Shown here: positions 35,970 through 46,368 of the stretch, one piece after another
Numbering within the stretch: the stretch's first letter is position 1
How the letters are laid out: the number at the start of each line of letters is the position of its first letter
Program-made: the position numbers and the translations under genes
Notes under the pieces: model-generated
Database searches by the model: none
What the model was told of the DNA's origin: nothing
What the model saw: the letters and a program-made list of their open reading frames with translations, nothing else
Source: Microbacterium schleiferi
GTDB taxonomy: Bacteria > Actinomycetota > Actinomycetes > Actinomycetales > Microbacteriaceae
DNA length: 64,000 nt
NCBI RefSeq assembly: GCF_020781975.1
Contig: NZ_JAJGNI010000011.1
Span: 1-64,000 of the forward strand
Direction of reading: 5' to 3'

Positions 35970-36596
35970 TCAGCCACCGACGGTGGCGTGAACGACACGG
36001 GTTGTCTCGTCGAGAACGCCCTCTCCGAGAGTGAGTACCCCGACGTCGGTGAGTCCGAATCGACGGATCTGCTTCTGGGCGGCTTCGATCTCCGCCTCGG
36101 CACCTCGCCCCTTGAAGAGCATGAGCCTTCCTCCGGGACGAACCAGCGGAGCCGTCATGGGAATCAGCGTGCGAAGCGCACTCACAGCACGCGCAGTGAC
36201 GACATCGACGGATGCCTCGGGCGCCCATTCCTCCGCACGAGCACGAACCACGGTGACGTTGCCGAGACCCAAAGCGTCGGCTTGCTCCGTCAACCAGGCG
36301 ACGCGCCGCTCCATCGGCTCGACCAACGTCCACGTGACGTCGGGTCGGGCGATAGCCAGGACGATTCCCGGGAGGCCCGCCCCCGAGCCGATGTCAGCAG
36401 CGCGCCCATCGAAGAGGGGGGCAGCGATCGCACTATTCAGAATGTGCCGCGTCCACAGTCGCGGAAGCTCCAGGGGACCGATGAGTCCTCGGGTCTCGCC
36501 CTGCTCGGCCAAAGCCGCCGTGAACTCACGGGCAAGGTCGATCCGCTCACCGAACAGGGCAGCCGCTGCGGCGGGTTCGGCCTCAAGAGTGGTCAT
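35970..36596 (-). CDS. rsmG: 16S rRNA (guanine527-N7) methyltransferase
   Basis: This protein of about 208 residues (RsmG/GidB) methylates G527 of 16S rRNA; loss gives low-level streptomycin resistance. It has LPRLWTRHILNSA and the SAM site ADIGSGAGLPGIVLA. VVRARAEEW and the late MLFKGRGAEAEIEAA region follow. ATG at 36596 is preferred. A GTG at 36620, directly after the jag stop, is possible but would put a parS site inside the coding region. Confidence 0.93.
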   Translation of the reverse strand: MTTLEAEPAAAAALFGERIDLAREFTAALAEQGETRGLIGPLELPRLWTRHILNSAIAAPLFDGRAADIGSGAGLPGIVLAIARPDVTWTLVEPMERRVAWLTEQADALGLGNVTVVRARAEEWAPEASVDVVTARAVSALRTLIPMTAPLVRPGGRLMLFKGRGAEAEIEAAQKQIRRFGLTDVGVLTLGEGVLDETTRVVHATVGG

Positions 36597-36599
36597 CGA

Positions 36600-36615
36600 T
36601 GTTTCACGTGAAACG
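36600..36615. promoter_or_regulatory. parS site at the rsmG start
   Basis: TGTTTCACGTGAAACG matches parS at 15 of 16 positions, immediately upstream of the rsmG ATG. Confidence 0.9.
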
Positions 36616-36620
36616 CGCAC

Positions 36621-37133
36621 TCAGGCGCGGCGGATCACGGTGTGTCGATCGGCGCCCTCGCCGTACGACTCGGAGACAAGGCCACGCTCGGCGACAAGGT
36701 CGTGGATGAGCTTGCGCTCGTAGCTCGACATCGGGGGGAGCGAGGCCTGCGACGCACCCTCGTCCAGCCGAGCGACAGCACGATCCACGAGGGCATCGAG
36801 CTCTCGCTGTCGCGTGTCGCGAGAACCGCCGATGTCCAGGATCAGGCGCGAGAAGCGCCCGGTACGGTTCTGCACAGCAATGCGCGTAAGTTCCTGGAGC
36901 GCCTGGACGGTCGTCGGGTCGGCTAGAGCACCCAGATCTGCCGCTCCCTCACCGCCGTCCTGCTCGATAGAGACGTACGCGCGACCGTTGCGAACGTCCA
37001 GGGCGAGGTCGCCATCGATGTCCGCGATGTCGAGGAGTCCTTCAAGGAAGTCGGCGGCAACGTCGCCTTCCTGCTCCAGGTCTTCGATCGTCGCCTCTGC
37101 GCGAGACGAAGCGGTGTCGGGGGTCGTTGTCAT
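36621..37133 (-). CDS. jag: RNA-binding protein Jag/KhpB (R3H domain)
   Basis: This 170-residue KH-R3H protein has a KH-like part with LALDVRNGRAYVSIEQDG and TVQALQELTRIAVQN. The C-terminal R3H domain is DIGGSRDTRQRELDALVDRA, then SSYERKLIHDLVAE. The N-terminal Jag_N domain is missing, as in other actinobacteria. It binds RNA and has been tied to cell-wall control. The ATG at 37133 with GAGGGTGGAG upstream is chosen over a longer frame. It lies 16 bp after yidC. Confidence 0.92.
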   Translation of the reverse strand: MTTTPDTASSRAEATIEDLEQEGDVAADFLEGLLDIADIDGDLALDVRNGRAYVSIEQDGGEGAADLGALADPTTVQALQELTRIAVQNRTGRFSRLILDIGGSRDTRQRELDALVDRAVARLDEGASQASLPPMSSYERKLIHDLVAERGLVSESYGEGADRHTVIRRA

Positions 37134-37149
37134 CTCCACCCTCTTGTTC

Positions 37150-38310
37150 CTACTTGTTCGATTCCGGTGAGGGTGATGGGCCCTCCGCTGCACTGCCCGT
37201 GGGGCGCGGATTCTGTGGCCGAGAGGTGGCGCCGCCAGCGGAGCGGTTACCCTGCTTCTTCGCGCGCTGCTTACTCATCGGCTGCTCACGCTTCGGAGCC
37301 TGAGCCTTCGCCTTCTCAGCCTCTTCCAGCAGTCGCTGCTGCTCGGCCAAGTACTTGTCCATCGGCACGACCTTGCCGCTGGAGTCGATCGCCTTGCCCT
37401 TGCGAGCCAGTCGCTCCTCGCGCTGCTTCGCCGCCTCGGAGCCCGGGGTCGGCATCTCACGGATGACGATGAACTGCTGAACCATCGTCCAGATGTTGCT
37501 GGTGAACCAGTAGAGCACGACACCCAGCGGGAAGAAGACACCCGAGAAGACGAACGCGAACGGCAGGACCCACAGCATGATGCGCTGCATCTGGTAGGCC
37601 TGGCCGGTCTTGGCCTCGGGGGAGAGGTTCTTGGAGATGATCTGGAGCTGCGTGAAGAACTGCGAGGCGATCATCAGGATGACGAGCACGACGAGGATCA
37701 TCACGGCAGGCGTGTTGCCGGTGTTCCAGGCGTCGATGAGGGTCTCGTGCAGGGACGCAACTCCGAAGAGGGAGGCGTCGTAGAACTGCTTGGTGAGCTC
37801 CGGGCCGAGCACGCCGACACCACCGAGACCGAGTTCGGCGTTGACCTTGACGCTGCTGAGCACGGAGTACAGCGAGAAGAACACCGGCATCTGCACGAGC
37901 AGCGGAAGGCACCCGGAAACGGGGCTCGTCCCGTGCTTCTTGTACAACGCCATCGTCTCGCGGCTCATGGCCTCGCGAGAGAGCTGATCCTTCTTGCCGC
38001 GGTACTTGTCCTGGATCTTGCGGAGCTCGGGAGCGATCTCCATCATCTTGCGCTGCGACTTGATCTGCTTGACGAACAGCGGGATGAGTGCGGCACGCAC
38101 GACGACGACGAGGCCGACGATCGCCAAGACCCAGGTGATGCCCTCGGCCGGAGGCAGTCCGATCGCGGTGAAGAGCCAGTGCCACGCGACGAGGATGAGT
38201 TCGACTACCCACTTCAGTGGCCACAGGATGATGCCGAACAGATCGAAGCCGCCGCCGGCCGCCGCGGTGGGCGACGGAGAGGGGGTCGCATTGGCGAGGA
38301 GATCCAGCAA
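37150..38310 (-). CDS. yidC: Membrane protein insertase YidC
   Basis: This 386-residue insertase has an amino-terminal transmembrane region (WVVELILVAWHWLF) and the conserved core (MMEIAPELRKIQDKYRGKKDQLSREAM). Further helices include SGCLPLLVQMPVFFSLYSVL and VLPFAFVFSGVFFPLGVVLYW. A long basic tail rich in Lys/Gln/Arg follows and could contact ribosomes. It belongs to the Gram-positive type without the large periplasmic domain. Confidence 0.95.
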   Translation of the reverse strand: MLDLLANATPSPSPTAAAGGGFDLFGIILWPLKWVVELILVAWHWLFTAIGLPPAEGITWVLAIVGLVVVVRAALIPLFVKQIKSQRKMMEIAPELRKIQDKYRGKKDQLSREAMSRETMALYKKHGTSPVSGCLPLLVQMPVFFSLYSVLSSVKVNAELGLGGVGVLGPELTKQFYDASLFGVASLHETLIDAWNTGNTPAVMILVVLVILMIASQFFTQLQIISKNLSPEAKTGQAYQMQRIMLWVLPFAFVFSGVFFPLGVVLYWFTSNIWTMVQQFIVIREMPTPGSEAAKQREERLARKGKAIDSSGKVVPMDKYLAEQQRLLEEAEKAKAQAPKREQPMSKQRAKKQGNRSAGGATSRPQNPRPTGSAAEGPSPSPESNK

Positions 38311-38313
38311 GGA

Positions 38314-38664
38314 TCAGTCCTTTCTGCGTGGCACGACGAACCCGTGCCGGGTGAGATCGAAGGGGAAGTGCTCGTGGGGTGGAACGTCATCGACGCCACC
38401 CTTCGCCCACGGATGGCATCGACTCAGCCGTGCCGCCGCGAGGGCTGCTCCCTTGAGAGCGCCGTGCTGTTGTACAGCGCCGACGGCATAGGCCGAGCAC
38501 GAGGGATAGTACCGGCACACGTCGCCGTAAAGGTGGGAGATCGTCGCACGGTATCCGTGCAACAGCGCAAGCACGGCGTTGCGAGGAACAAGGGGAACAG
38601 CCCGAGCCACGTCAGCGGAATCGAGGTGCGCGTGGCCGAGAGCGTACGAGGGCAGCTGACTCAT
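38314..38664 (-). CDS. yidD: Membrane insertion efficiency factor YidD
   Basis: This 116-residue protein has the YidD core: HGYRATISHLYGDVCRYYPSCSAYAVGAVQQHG, then ARLSRCHPWAKGGVDDVP. Three conserved cysteines are visible. It overlaps the rnpA stop by 4 bp and is 3 bp from yidC, so rnpA-yidD-yidC are one unit. Confidence 0.95.
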   Translation of the reverse strand: MSQLPSYALGHAHLDSADVARAVPLVPRNAVLALLHGYRATISHLYGDVCRYYPSCSAYAVGAVQQHGALKGAALAAARLSRCHPWAKGGVDDVPPHEHFPFDLTRHGFVVPRRKD

Positions 38665-38996
38665 CGACGCTCTCCCGTGAGACAGCGCTTGACCTCGCTG
38701 GCGAGAACGTCGTACGGTGCGTCAGCCGCGGCGGGCAATGCGCGGATGACGACCTGGGACCCCGGGCGGACCTCATCGACGAGGCCGGCACTGATCGCCT
38801 TCAGCCGTCGACGCACAGTGTTGCGCGTGACCGCAGAGCCGACCTGCTTACTGACGATGAAGCCGAACCGAGACGGCCCGGCATCCACCGAAACCGTCGT
38901 ATAGCTCATGAGGTGCGCAGCCACACACCGGCGACCCCGGCGGACGACGGAACGATAGTCCGCGCCCCGGGTGATCCGGTGGGCGCGCGCAAGCAC
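38661..38996 (-). CDS. rnpA: Ribonuclease P protein component
   Basis: This protein of about 111 residues has the RNase P protein fold. RITRGADYRSVVRRGRR, then FGFIVSKQVGSAVTRNTVRRRLKAI with the RNR-like basic helix. It binds the catalytic RNA to process tRNA 5' ends. The GTG at 38996, 7 bp after the rpmH stop, fits the family start. A longer frame through rpmH is a shadow. No clear ribosome binding site is present, so translation may be coupled to rpmH. Confidence 0.92.
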   Translation of the reverse strand: MLARAHRITRGADYRSVVRRGRRCVAAHLMSYTTVSVDAGPSRFGFIVSKQVGSAVTRNTVRRRLKAISAGLVDEVRPGSQVVIRALPAAADAPYDVLASEVKRCLTGERR

Positions 38997-39003
38997 TGTG
39001 AGG

Positions 39004-39141
39004 TCAGGCCGAGAGTTCGCTGCGACCCTTGGCGCGGCGAGCCGAGAGGATGGCACGGCCGGCGCGGGTGCGCATGCGGGCGCGGAAGCCGTGCTTCTTG
39101 GCGCGGCGGCGGTTGTTGGGCTGGAACGTACGCTTGCTCAT
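39004..39141 (-). CDS. rpmH: 50S ribosomal protein L34
   Basis: This 45-residue basic protein begins [19 protein letters not shown] and ends with the actinobacterial KGRSELSA. It is divergent from dnaA and first in the rpmH-rnpA-yidD-yidC-jag-rsmG run. Confidence 0.97.
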   Translation of the reverse strand: MSKRTFQPNNRRRAKKHGFRARMRTRAGRAILSARRAKGRSELSA

Positions 39142-39437
39142 GAGATCACTTCCGGATGTGGTGTCGCCGGGATGCTCACACCGGGACGATGAATCGGGGA
39201 CGGCCGCGAGGGCACAAGTCAACCGACTAAGGGTACGTCGCGAAGCTCCCGAACTCAAACCGACCGGAGGGGAAGGAACATTATCCCCAGCGTCATCCAC
39301 CATCTGGAGACGACACGCGCGTCGCGTCTACAGTTGATTTTGCGCTGACGGATGCCGCTGACTACCGTTGCTCCGAAAGTTATCCACAGCCGGGGACGGG
39401 CTCGCCGCACCGATGCCGCTAATGCCTGAGGGGGGCC
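39142..39437. promoter_or_regulatory. rpmH-dnaA divergent promoter region with a DnaA box
   Basis: This 296-bp gap holds the divergent promoters. A perfect DnaA box TTATCCACA is at 39380-39388, 50 bp before dnaA, consistent with DnaA autoregulation. A GAGGGGGG ribosome-binding stretch precedes the dnaA ATG. Confidence 0.75.
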
Positions 39438-40856
39438 ATGGTGACCCAGGAGATTCCCGATGTTCCGGTTTGGACTGCCGCACTGGAGATCATGCGCGGG
39501 GACGATCGCATCACTCCGCAGCTCGAAGGATTCCTCAATCTCGCGGTGGCGCAGGGCGTCATGGGTGGAACCCTCTACCTCGATGTTCCCAATGAGCTGA
39601 CCGCAGCGCAGATCAACAAGAGGATGCGCGCGCCGATTCTCGAGGCACTGGCTCACGCTGAGGATGGCAGTGGTGAAACCATTTCGGCGTTTCGCGTTGT
39701 CGTGAATCCGGAACTCGCCGAGTCTCACCTGACAGCGGTCATGCCGCTGGCAGCCCCGCCCGCGGCATCCGTTCACCGCGCTGCCGAGGAACCCGTCGAG
39801 TCGACGAACACCCCGTCGCGAACCGACACGCGCTTGAACCCGAAGTACACCTTCGACAACTTCGTCATCGGCCAGTCCAACCGGTTCGCTCATGCAGCCG
39901 CGGTAGCCGTCGCTGAGGCGCCGGCCAAGGCCTACAACCCGCTCTTCATCTACGGCGATTCCGGACTCGGCAAGACCCACCTCTTGCACGCGATCGGCGA
40001 TTACGCGATCAGCCTCTATGCCGGGATCAAGGTTCGATACGTCTCGAGCGAAGAGTTCACGAACGACTTCATCAACTCGATCGCCAACAACCGGGGCGCC
40101 GCGTTCCAGGCTCGATACCGGGATGTCGACATCCTCCTCATCGACGACATCCAGTTCTTGCAGGGCCGCGCAGAGACCCAGGAAGCCTTCTTCCACACCT
40201 TCAACCAGCTCCATGACCACGACAAGCAGGTCGTGATCACGAGCGACGTGCCCCCGAAGCACCTGACCGGGTTCGAAGATCGGATGCGGAGTCGGTTCGA
40301 GTGGGGCCTCATCACCGATGTCCAAGCACCCGACCTCGAAACGCGCATCGCGATCCTGCGTAAGAAGGCGCAGAGTGAGCGACTCCACATTCCCGACGAC
40401 GTCCTGGAGTACATCGCCACCGCGGTCTCATCGAACATCCGCGAACTCGAGGGCGCACTCATCCGGGTCTCGGCTTTCGCGAGCTTGAACCGCTCGAGCC
40501 TCGACATCTCGCTGGCCCAGACCGTGCTGCGCGACATCATCGATCAGGATGACGCCAACGTCATCTCACCGACCGACATCATCGCGGCCACCGCTACGTA
40601 CTTCAAGCTTTCGGTCGACGACCTTTACGGGTCCAGCCGCTCGCAGGCAGTCGCCACCGCCCGTCAGATCGCCATGTATCTGTGCCGAGAGCGGACGAGC
40701 CTCTCGCTGCCGAAGATCGGGCAGCTCTTCGGGAACCGCGATCACACGACGGTGATGTACGCCTACAAGAAGATCAGCGACCTCATGAAGGAACGTCGCT
40801 CCATCTACAACCAGGTGTCTGAGATCACCGCTCAGCTGGGCCGCAACGGCCGCTGA
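39438..40856 (+). CDS. dnaA: Chromosomal replication initiator DnaA
   Basis: This 472-residue protein has domain I at the N-terminus and a short linker ([19 protein letters not shown]). The AAA+ domain has Walker [18 protein letters not shown] and Walker [12 protein letters not shown]. The DNA-binding domain IV contains the signature [20 protein letters not shown]. It opens oriC by binding the boxes in the flanking gaps. The linker is much shorter than in Streptomyces. Confidence 0.98.
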   Translation: MVTQEIPDVPVWTAALEIMRGDDRITPQLEGFLNLAVAQGVMGGTLYLDVPNELTAAQINKRMRAPILEALAHAEDGSGETISAFRVVVNPELAESHLTAVMPLAAPPAASVHRAAEEPVESTNTPSRTDTRLNPKYTFDNFVIGQSNRFAHAAAVAVAEAPAKAYNPLFIYGDSGLGKTHLLHAIGDYAISLYAGIKVRYVSSEEFTNDFINSIANNRGAAFQARYRDVDILLIDDIQFLQGRAETQEAFFHTFNQLHDHDKQVVITSDVPPKHLTGFEDRMRSRFEWGLITDVQAPDLETRIAILRKKAQSERLHIPDDVLEYIATAVSSNIRELEGALIRVSAFASLNRSSLDISLAQTVLRDIIDQDDANVISPTDIIAATATYFKLSVDDLYGSSRSQAVATARQIAMYLCRERTSLSLPKIGQLFGNRDHTTVMYAYKKISDLMKERRSIYNQVSEITAQLGRNGR

Positions 40857-41307
40857 GCCGACTCGCTTGCGACGAATCCGGGGCTCATAGGAAGCTCATG
40901 GATTCTCATTTGACACGACGCGGGTGGTGGCACAAAAATACGCGTTCCCCACAGTGTGGATAACTTGTGGATAAGTGTGGAAGCTGCACGCTCAGTTGTG
41001 AATGAAGCTGCGCGCGCTTGTGGAACGAGAGCTTCCGTCGCGAACGCCGACGCGTCGCTTCACGCAACTCATCCGCAGTCCCTCCACAAATGACACGAAT
41101 GTGGTTTCGGCTCGGCACAAGGGATCGCGCGATTCATCCACAGTTCCCACAGCTGTTAACACCATGACAAAGAACTTCTTGAGATGAATCCGGTTCGATG
41201 ACCTTCGGTGCGACGCTGCCGTCAGGGCGAGCCCCCGCGGATCTCTTGAAGTCACAAGACATGTGGGCACTAGCATGGGAGAGCCCAACCGGATCGAGGG
41301 AGCGCAC
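40857..41307. other. Probable oriC region (dnaA-dnaN gap)
   Basis: This 451-bp non-coding region sits between dnaA and dnaN, the usual actinobacterial oriC place. Two perfect DnaA boxes (TGTGGATAA at 40955-40963 and 40966-40974) are 11 bp apart. A one-mismatch box TCATCCACA is at 41134-41142, and further TTGTGG/CCACAA half-matches lie between. An A-rich start (CACAAAAATA at about 40931) and a GTTAACACC stretch near 41156 are candidate unwinding zones. The exact unwinding site cannot be read by eye. Confidence 0.8.
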
Positions 41308-42459
41308 GTGAGGTTCGAAGTCAACCGCGATGTGTTCAGCGAGGCTGTGTCGTTCGTCGTCAAGCTGCTGCCACAACGCAATCCGCAGCCGATCCTGGCG
41401 GGCATCCTCATCGAGGCAAGCGCAGACGGCCTGTCGTTGTCGGCGTTCGACTACGAAGCATCGGCACGAACCCTCATCGAGGCAACGGTCGATGACCCGG
41501 GGACGATTCTCGTCCACGGTCGATTGCTGTCCGAGATCGCGAACCGGTTGCCCAACGCTCCGGTCACTGTTCGCGTTGACGACGACGGTGGGATCCTGCT
41601 GACCTGCGGTTCGGCGACCTTCACGCTCGCATCCATGCCGGTTGCCGAGTACCCTGCGATTCCCGAAGTCACGGGCGAGTCGGGTCTCGTCCCCGCCGAA
41701 GATTTCGCCACCGCGATCGCGCAGGTGGCCTTCGCGGCATCCCGCGACGATGTCACGCCGGTGCTGACCGGTGTTCAGCTCGAAGTCTCCGGCAACCGTC
41801 TGAGCCTCGTCGCCACCGACCGCTACCGGGTCGCCCTGCGGGAGATTCCCTGGGATCCGGCAGGTGGAGCATCCGAAGCGGGTGCGACAGCTCTCGTTCC
41901 CGCCCGCACTTTGACCGAGGTCGGCAAGACCTTCGCGCACTCGGGGCAGATCTCGATCGCGTTCTCGGGGAGCGGCGACCGCGAGATCATCGCGTTCACG
42001 GCGGGCAACAAGACAGTCACGTCTCTGCTGATCAAGGGCAACTTCCCTCCGGTCCGCCGGCTGTTCCCCGAGCAGACCGAACACCACGCAGTCGTCAGCA
42101 CCTCGGAGTTCGCCGAAGCGGTGCGCCGTGTGTCGCTGGTGCTTGACCGGTCAGCGCCGCTGCGGTTCACGTTCACCGCAGAGGGCGTGTCGATGGATGC
42201 CGCCGGCACCGAACAGGCCCGGGCTACCGAATCCGTCGATGCGACGCTGAGCGGTGACGATGTCACGCTGGGCTTGAACCCGCAGTACCTGCTCGAGGCT
42301 CTCGGCGCGGTTCGCAGCGAGTTCGCACGGGTGACCTTCACCTCGAGCGATAACGCCAACAAGCTGAGCCCCGTGCTGATTACCGCCCAGACCTCGGTCG
42401 ACCGTTCGGGCGAGGATTCCTTCAAGTACCTGCTGCAGCCCAACCTGCTGCTGCGCTGA
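41308..42459 (+). CDS. dnaN: DNA polymerase III sliding clamp (beta subunit)
   Basis: This 383-residue beta clamp has three repeated domains beginning MRFEVNRDVFSEAVSFVVKLLP, with LVATDRYRVALRE in the middle and LSPVLITAQTS near the end. It tethers polymerase to DNA. The GTG at 41308 with GAGGGAG upstream matches the family start. A frame opening 15 codons earlier is not supported. Confidence 0.97.
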   Translation: MRFEVNRDVFSEAVSFVVKLLPQRNPQPILAGILIEASADGLSLSAFDYEASARTLIEATVDDPGTILVHGRLLSEIANRLPNAPVTVRVDDDGGILLTCGSATFTLASMPVAEYPAIPEVTGESGLVPAEDFATAIAQVAFAASRDDVTPVLTGVQLEVSGNRLSLVATDRYRVALREIPWDPAGGASEAGATALVPARTLTEVGKTFAHSGQISIAFSGSGDREIIAFTAGNKTVTSLLIKGNFPPVRRLFPEQTEHHAVVSTSEFAEAVRRVSLVLDRSAPLRFTFTAEGVSMDAAGTEQARATESVDATLSGDDVTLGLNPQYLLEALGAVRSEFARVTFTSSDNANKLSPVLITAQTSVDRSGEDSFKYLLQPNLLLR

Positions 42460-42505
42460 TCGCCGACGCGGGTTGCGCGTCGCCGGTGGCGGATAGCCTG
42501 TACCG

Positions 42506-43675
42506 ATGATTGTCGAGCGGCTGAGTCTCACCGACTTCCGCAACTACGCTCGTGCCGAGCTTGAGCTCTCCAGCGGACCGACGGTTCTGGTCGGAAGCAA
42601 CGGACAGGGCAAGACGAATCTCGCTGAAGCTGTCGGATATCTCGCGACGGCCGGTTCCCACCGCGTGTCATCTGACGCACCGCTGGTGCGCGACGGTTCG
42701 GACTTCGCCATCGTTCGGGCAACCCTCGCGCACGGGGAACGGCGGTTGAACGTCGACGTCCAGATCAATCGCCAGGGCTCCAACCGTGCACAGGTGAACG
42801 GAACCGGCATCCGCACCGGAGAGCTCGGACGTTACGCGCATGTCGTCCTGTTCGCGCCGGAAGACCTGCAGATCGTCCGCGGTGATCCGGGCGCGCGGCG
42901 CCGCTTCGCCGACCAGCTTCTGGTGCAGCGATACCCGCGACTGTCGGCGACACTCGCCGACTACGACCGCGTTCTCAAGCAGCGCGGGGCGCTGCTGAAA
43001 TCGGCCCGCGCCAGGCGCCTGGACGCTGAAGCCCTCCCGACCCTGGATGTGTGGGATGACAAACTCGTCGCCCTCGGGGTCGAGATCATCCGCGCGCGCG
43101 AGGCACTGGTGCGGGATCTCGCGGGACCGATCGCCGATGCATACGCCTCGATCGCCGGAGCCGATCACGCCCCGGATGCACGGTGGGTGCTCGCGGTAGA
43201 CGGCGCCGACCCCGATGACGACGAGGGCCCGGCCGGCGTCACCGAGACCGGCGACCTGTTCGAGCGATTTCGCGCCGCGTTGCGCGAAAAACGCGCATCG
43301 GAACTGGAACGGGGGGTCAACCTCGTGGGTCCCCACCGGGACGACCTCCTACTTTCGCTTCGGGGCCTGCCCGCCCGCGGGTACGCCTCGCACGGCGAAT
43401 CGTGGTCGCTGGCCCTGGCGCTGCGTATTGCGTCGGCGCACCTGCTCCGAGCCGACTCTCAGCTCGGCGACCCGATCGTCATCCTTGATGATGTCTTCGC
43501 CGAACTCGACGCGGGTCGCCGGGCGCGCCTGGCCGACATCGTGGGTGAGTTCGAGCAGGTGATCGTGACCGCCGCGGTCGAGCAGGATGTTCCCGCGGCG
43601 CTTCGGGTCGGTACGGTCCGGGTCGAGGCGGGCACCCTGAGTGGCACCGGCCCCGCTGAGCGGGACGTGTCGTGA
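42506..43675 (+). CDS. recF: DNA repair/recombination protein RecF
   Basis: This 389-residue SMC-like ATPase has LTDFRNYARAELELS at the N-terminus and Walker A VGSNGQGKTNLAEAVGYLA. The signature region is ESWSLALALRIASAHLL and Walker B is VILDDVFAELD. It helps load RecA at gaps. Its stop overlaps the next gene by GTGA. Confidence 0.97.
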   Translation: MIVERLSLTDFRNYARAELELSSGPTVLVGSNGQGKTNLAEAVGYLATAGSHRVSSDAPLVRDGSDFAIVRATLAHGERRLNVDVQINRQGSNRAQVNGTGIRTGELGRYAHVVLFAPEDLQIVRGDPGARRRFADQLLVQRYPRLSATLADYDRVLKQRGALLKSARARRLDAEALPTLDVWDDKLVALGVEIIRAREALVRDLAGPIADAYASIAGADHAPDARWVLAVDGADPDDDEGPAGVTETGDLFERFRAALREKRASELERGVNLVGPHRDDLLLSLRGLPARGYASHGESWSLALALRIASAHLLRADSQLGDPIVILDDVFAELDAGRRARLADIVGEFEQVIVTAAVEQDVPAALRVGTVRVEAGTLSGTGPAERDVS

Positions 43676-44169
43676 GCACGGAGGCGGAAAGGACATCGTC
43701 GGTTCCCGAGACCATCGCCACGTACCTGCGTCTGCGAGGGCTCGCCCCCACGGCCCGCGTCGCCCGCCGCCGGAGGCGCAGGACCGATGACGAGAACGAG
43801 CCGTTCACGGCGGGTCGCGACCCGAAGGGGGTCGCCGACATCCTCACCGACCTCACGCGGGAGGCGGGATGGGACGCACAGCTGGCGCGGGAAGATGTGG
43901 TTCTCACCTGGAACGAGGTTGCCGGGGCCGAGACGGCCCGCCACACCCGTCCGGTGGGCTTTGTCGACGGCATCCTCACCGTCCAGGCCGATTCGACGGC
44001 GTGGGCTCGGCAGCTGCAGAACATGCGCTCGCAGATCCTCACCGAGATCATTCGTCGGTTCCCGGACGCCGGGGTCGAGAGCGTCCGCTTCATCGGGCCG
44101 GACGTCCCCTCCTGGAAATGGGGGCCGAGAGCCGTTCCAGGCCGCGGTCCGCGCGATACCTACGGCTGA
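43672..44169 (+). CDS. DciA-like protein (DUF721)
   Basis: This 165-residue DUF721 protein has a basic N-terminus (RVARRRRRR). The conserved domain reads VVLTWNEVAGAETARHTRPV, ILTVQADSTAWARQLQNMRSQIL, IRRFPDAGVESVRFIGP. DUF721 proteins include DciA, which loads DnaB helicase in bacteria lacking DnaC/DnaI. Its GTG overlaps the recF stop. Its partner helicase dnaB is also in this window. Confidence 0.85.
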   Translation: MSTEAERTSSVPETIATYLRLRGLAPTARVARRRRRRTDDENEPFTAGRDPKGVADILTDLTREAGWDAQLAREDVVLTWNEVAGAETARHTRPVGFVDGILTVQADSTAWARQLQNMRSQILTEIIRRFPDAGVESVRFIGPDVPSWKWGPRAVPGRGPRDTYG

Positions 44170-44241
44170 CCCACCTCCCGGGACGTCGCGGCGAATTTCA
44201 TCGCGCCACAGGCCCGCAGAGCGCTGAATGCTGCCCTGGAC

Positions 44242-46330
<2,089 letters not shown>

Positions 46331-46368
46331 GTACGCGAGCACATCGAAACGACGAAGTAGAGACAGAC

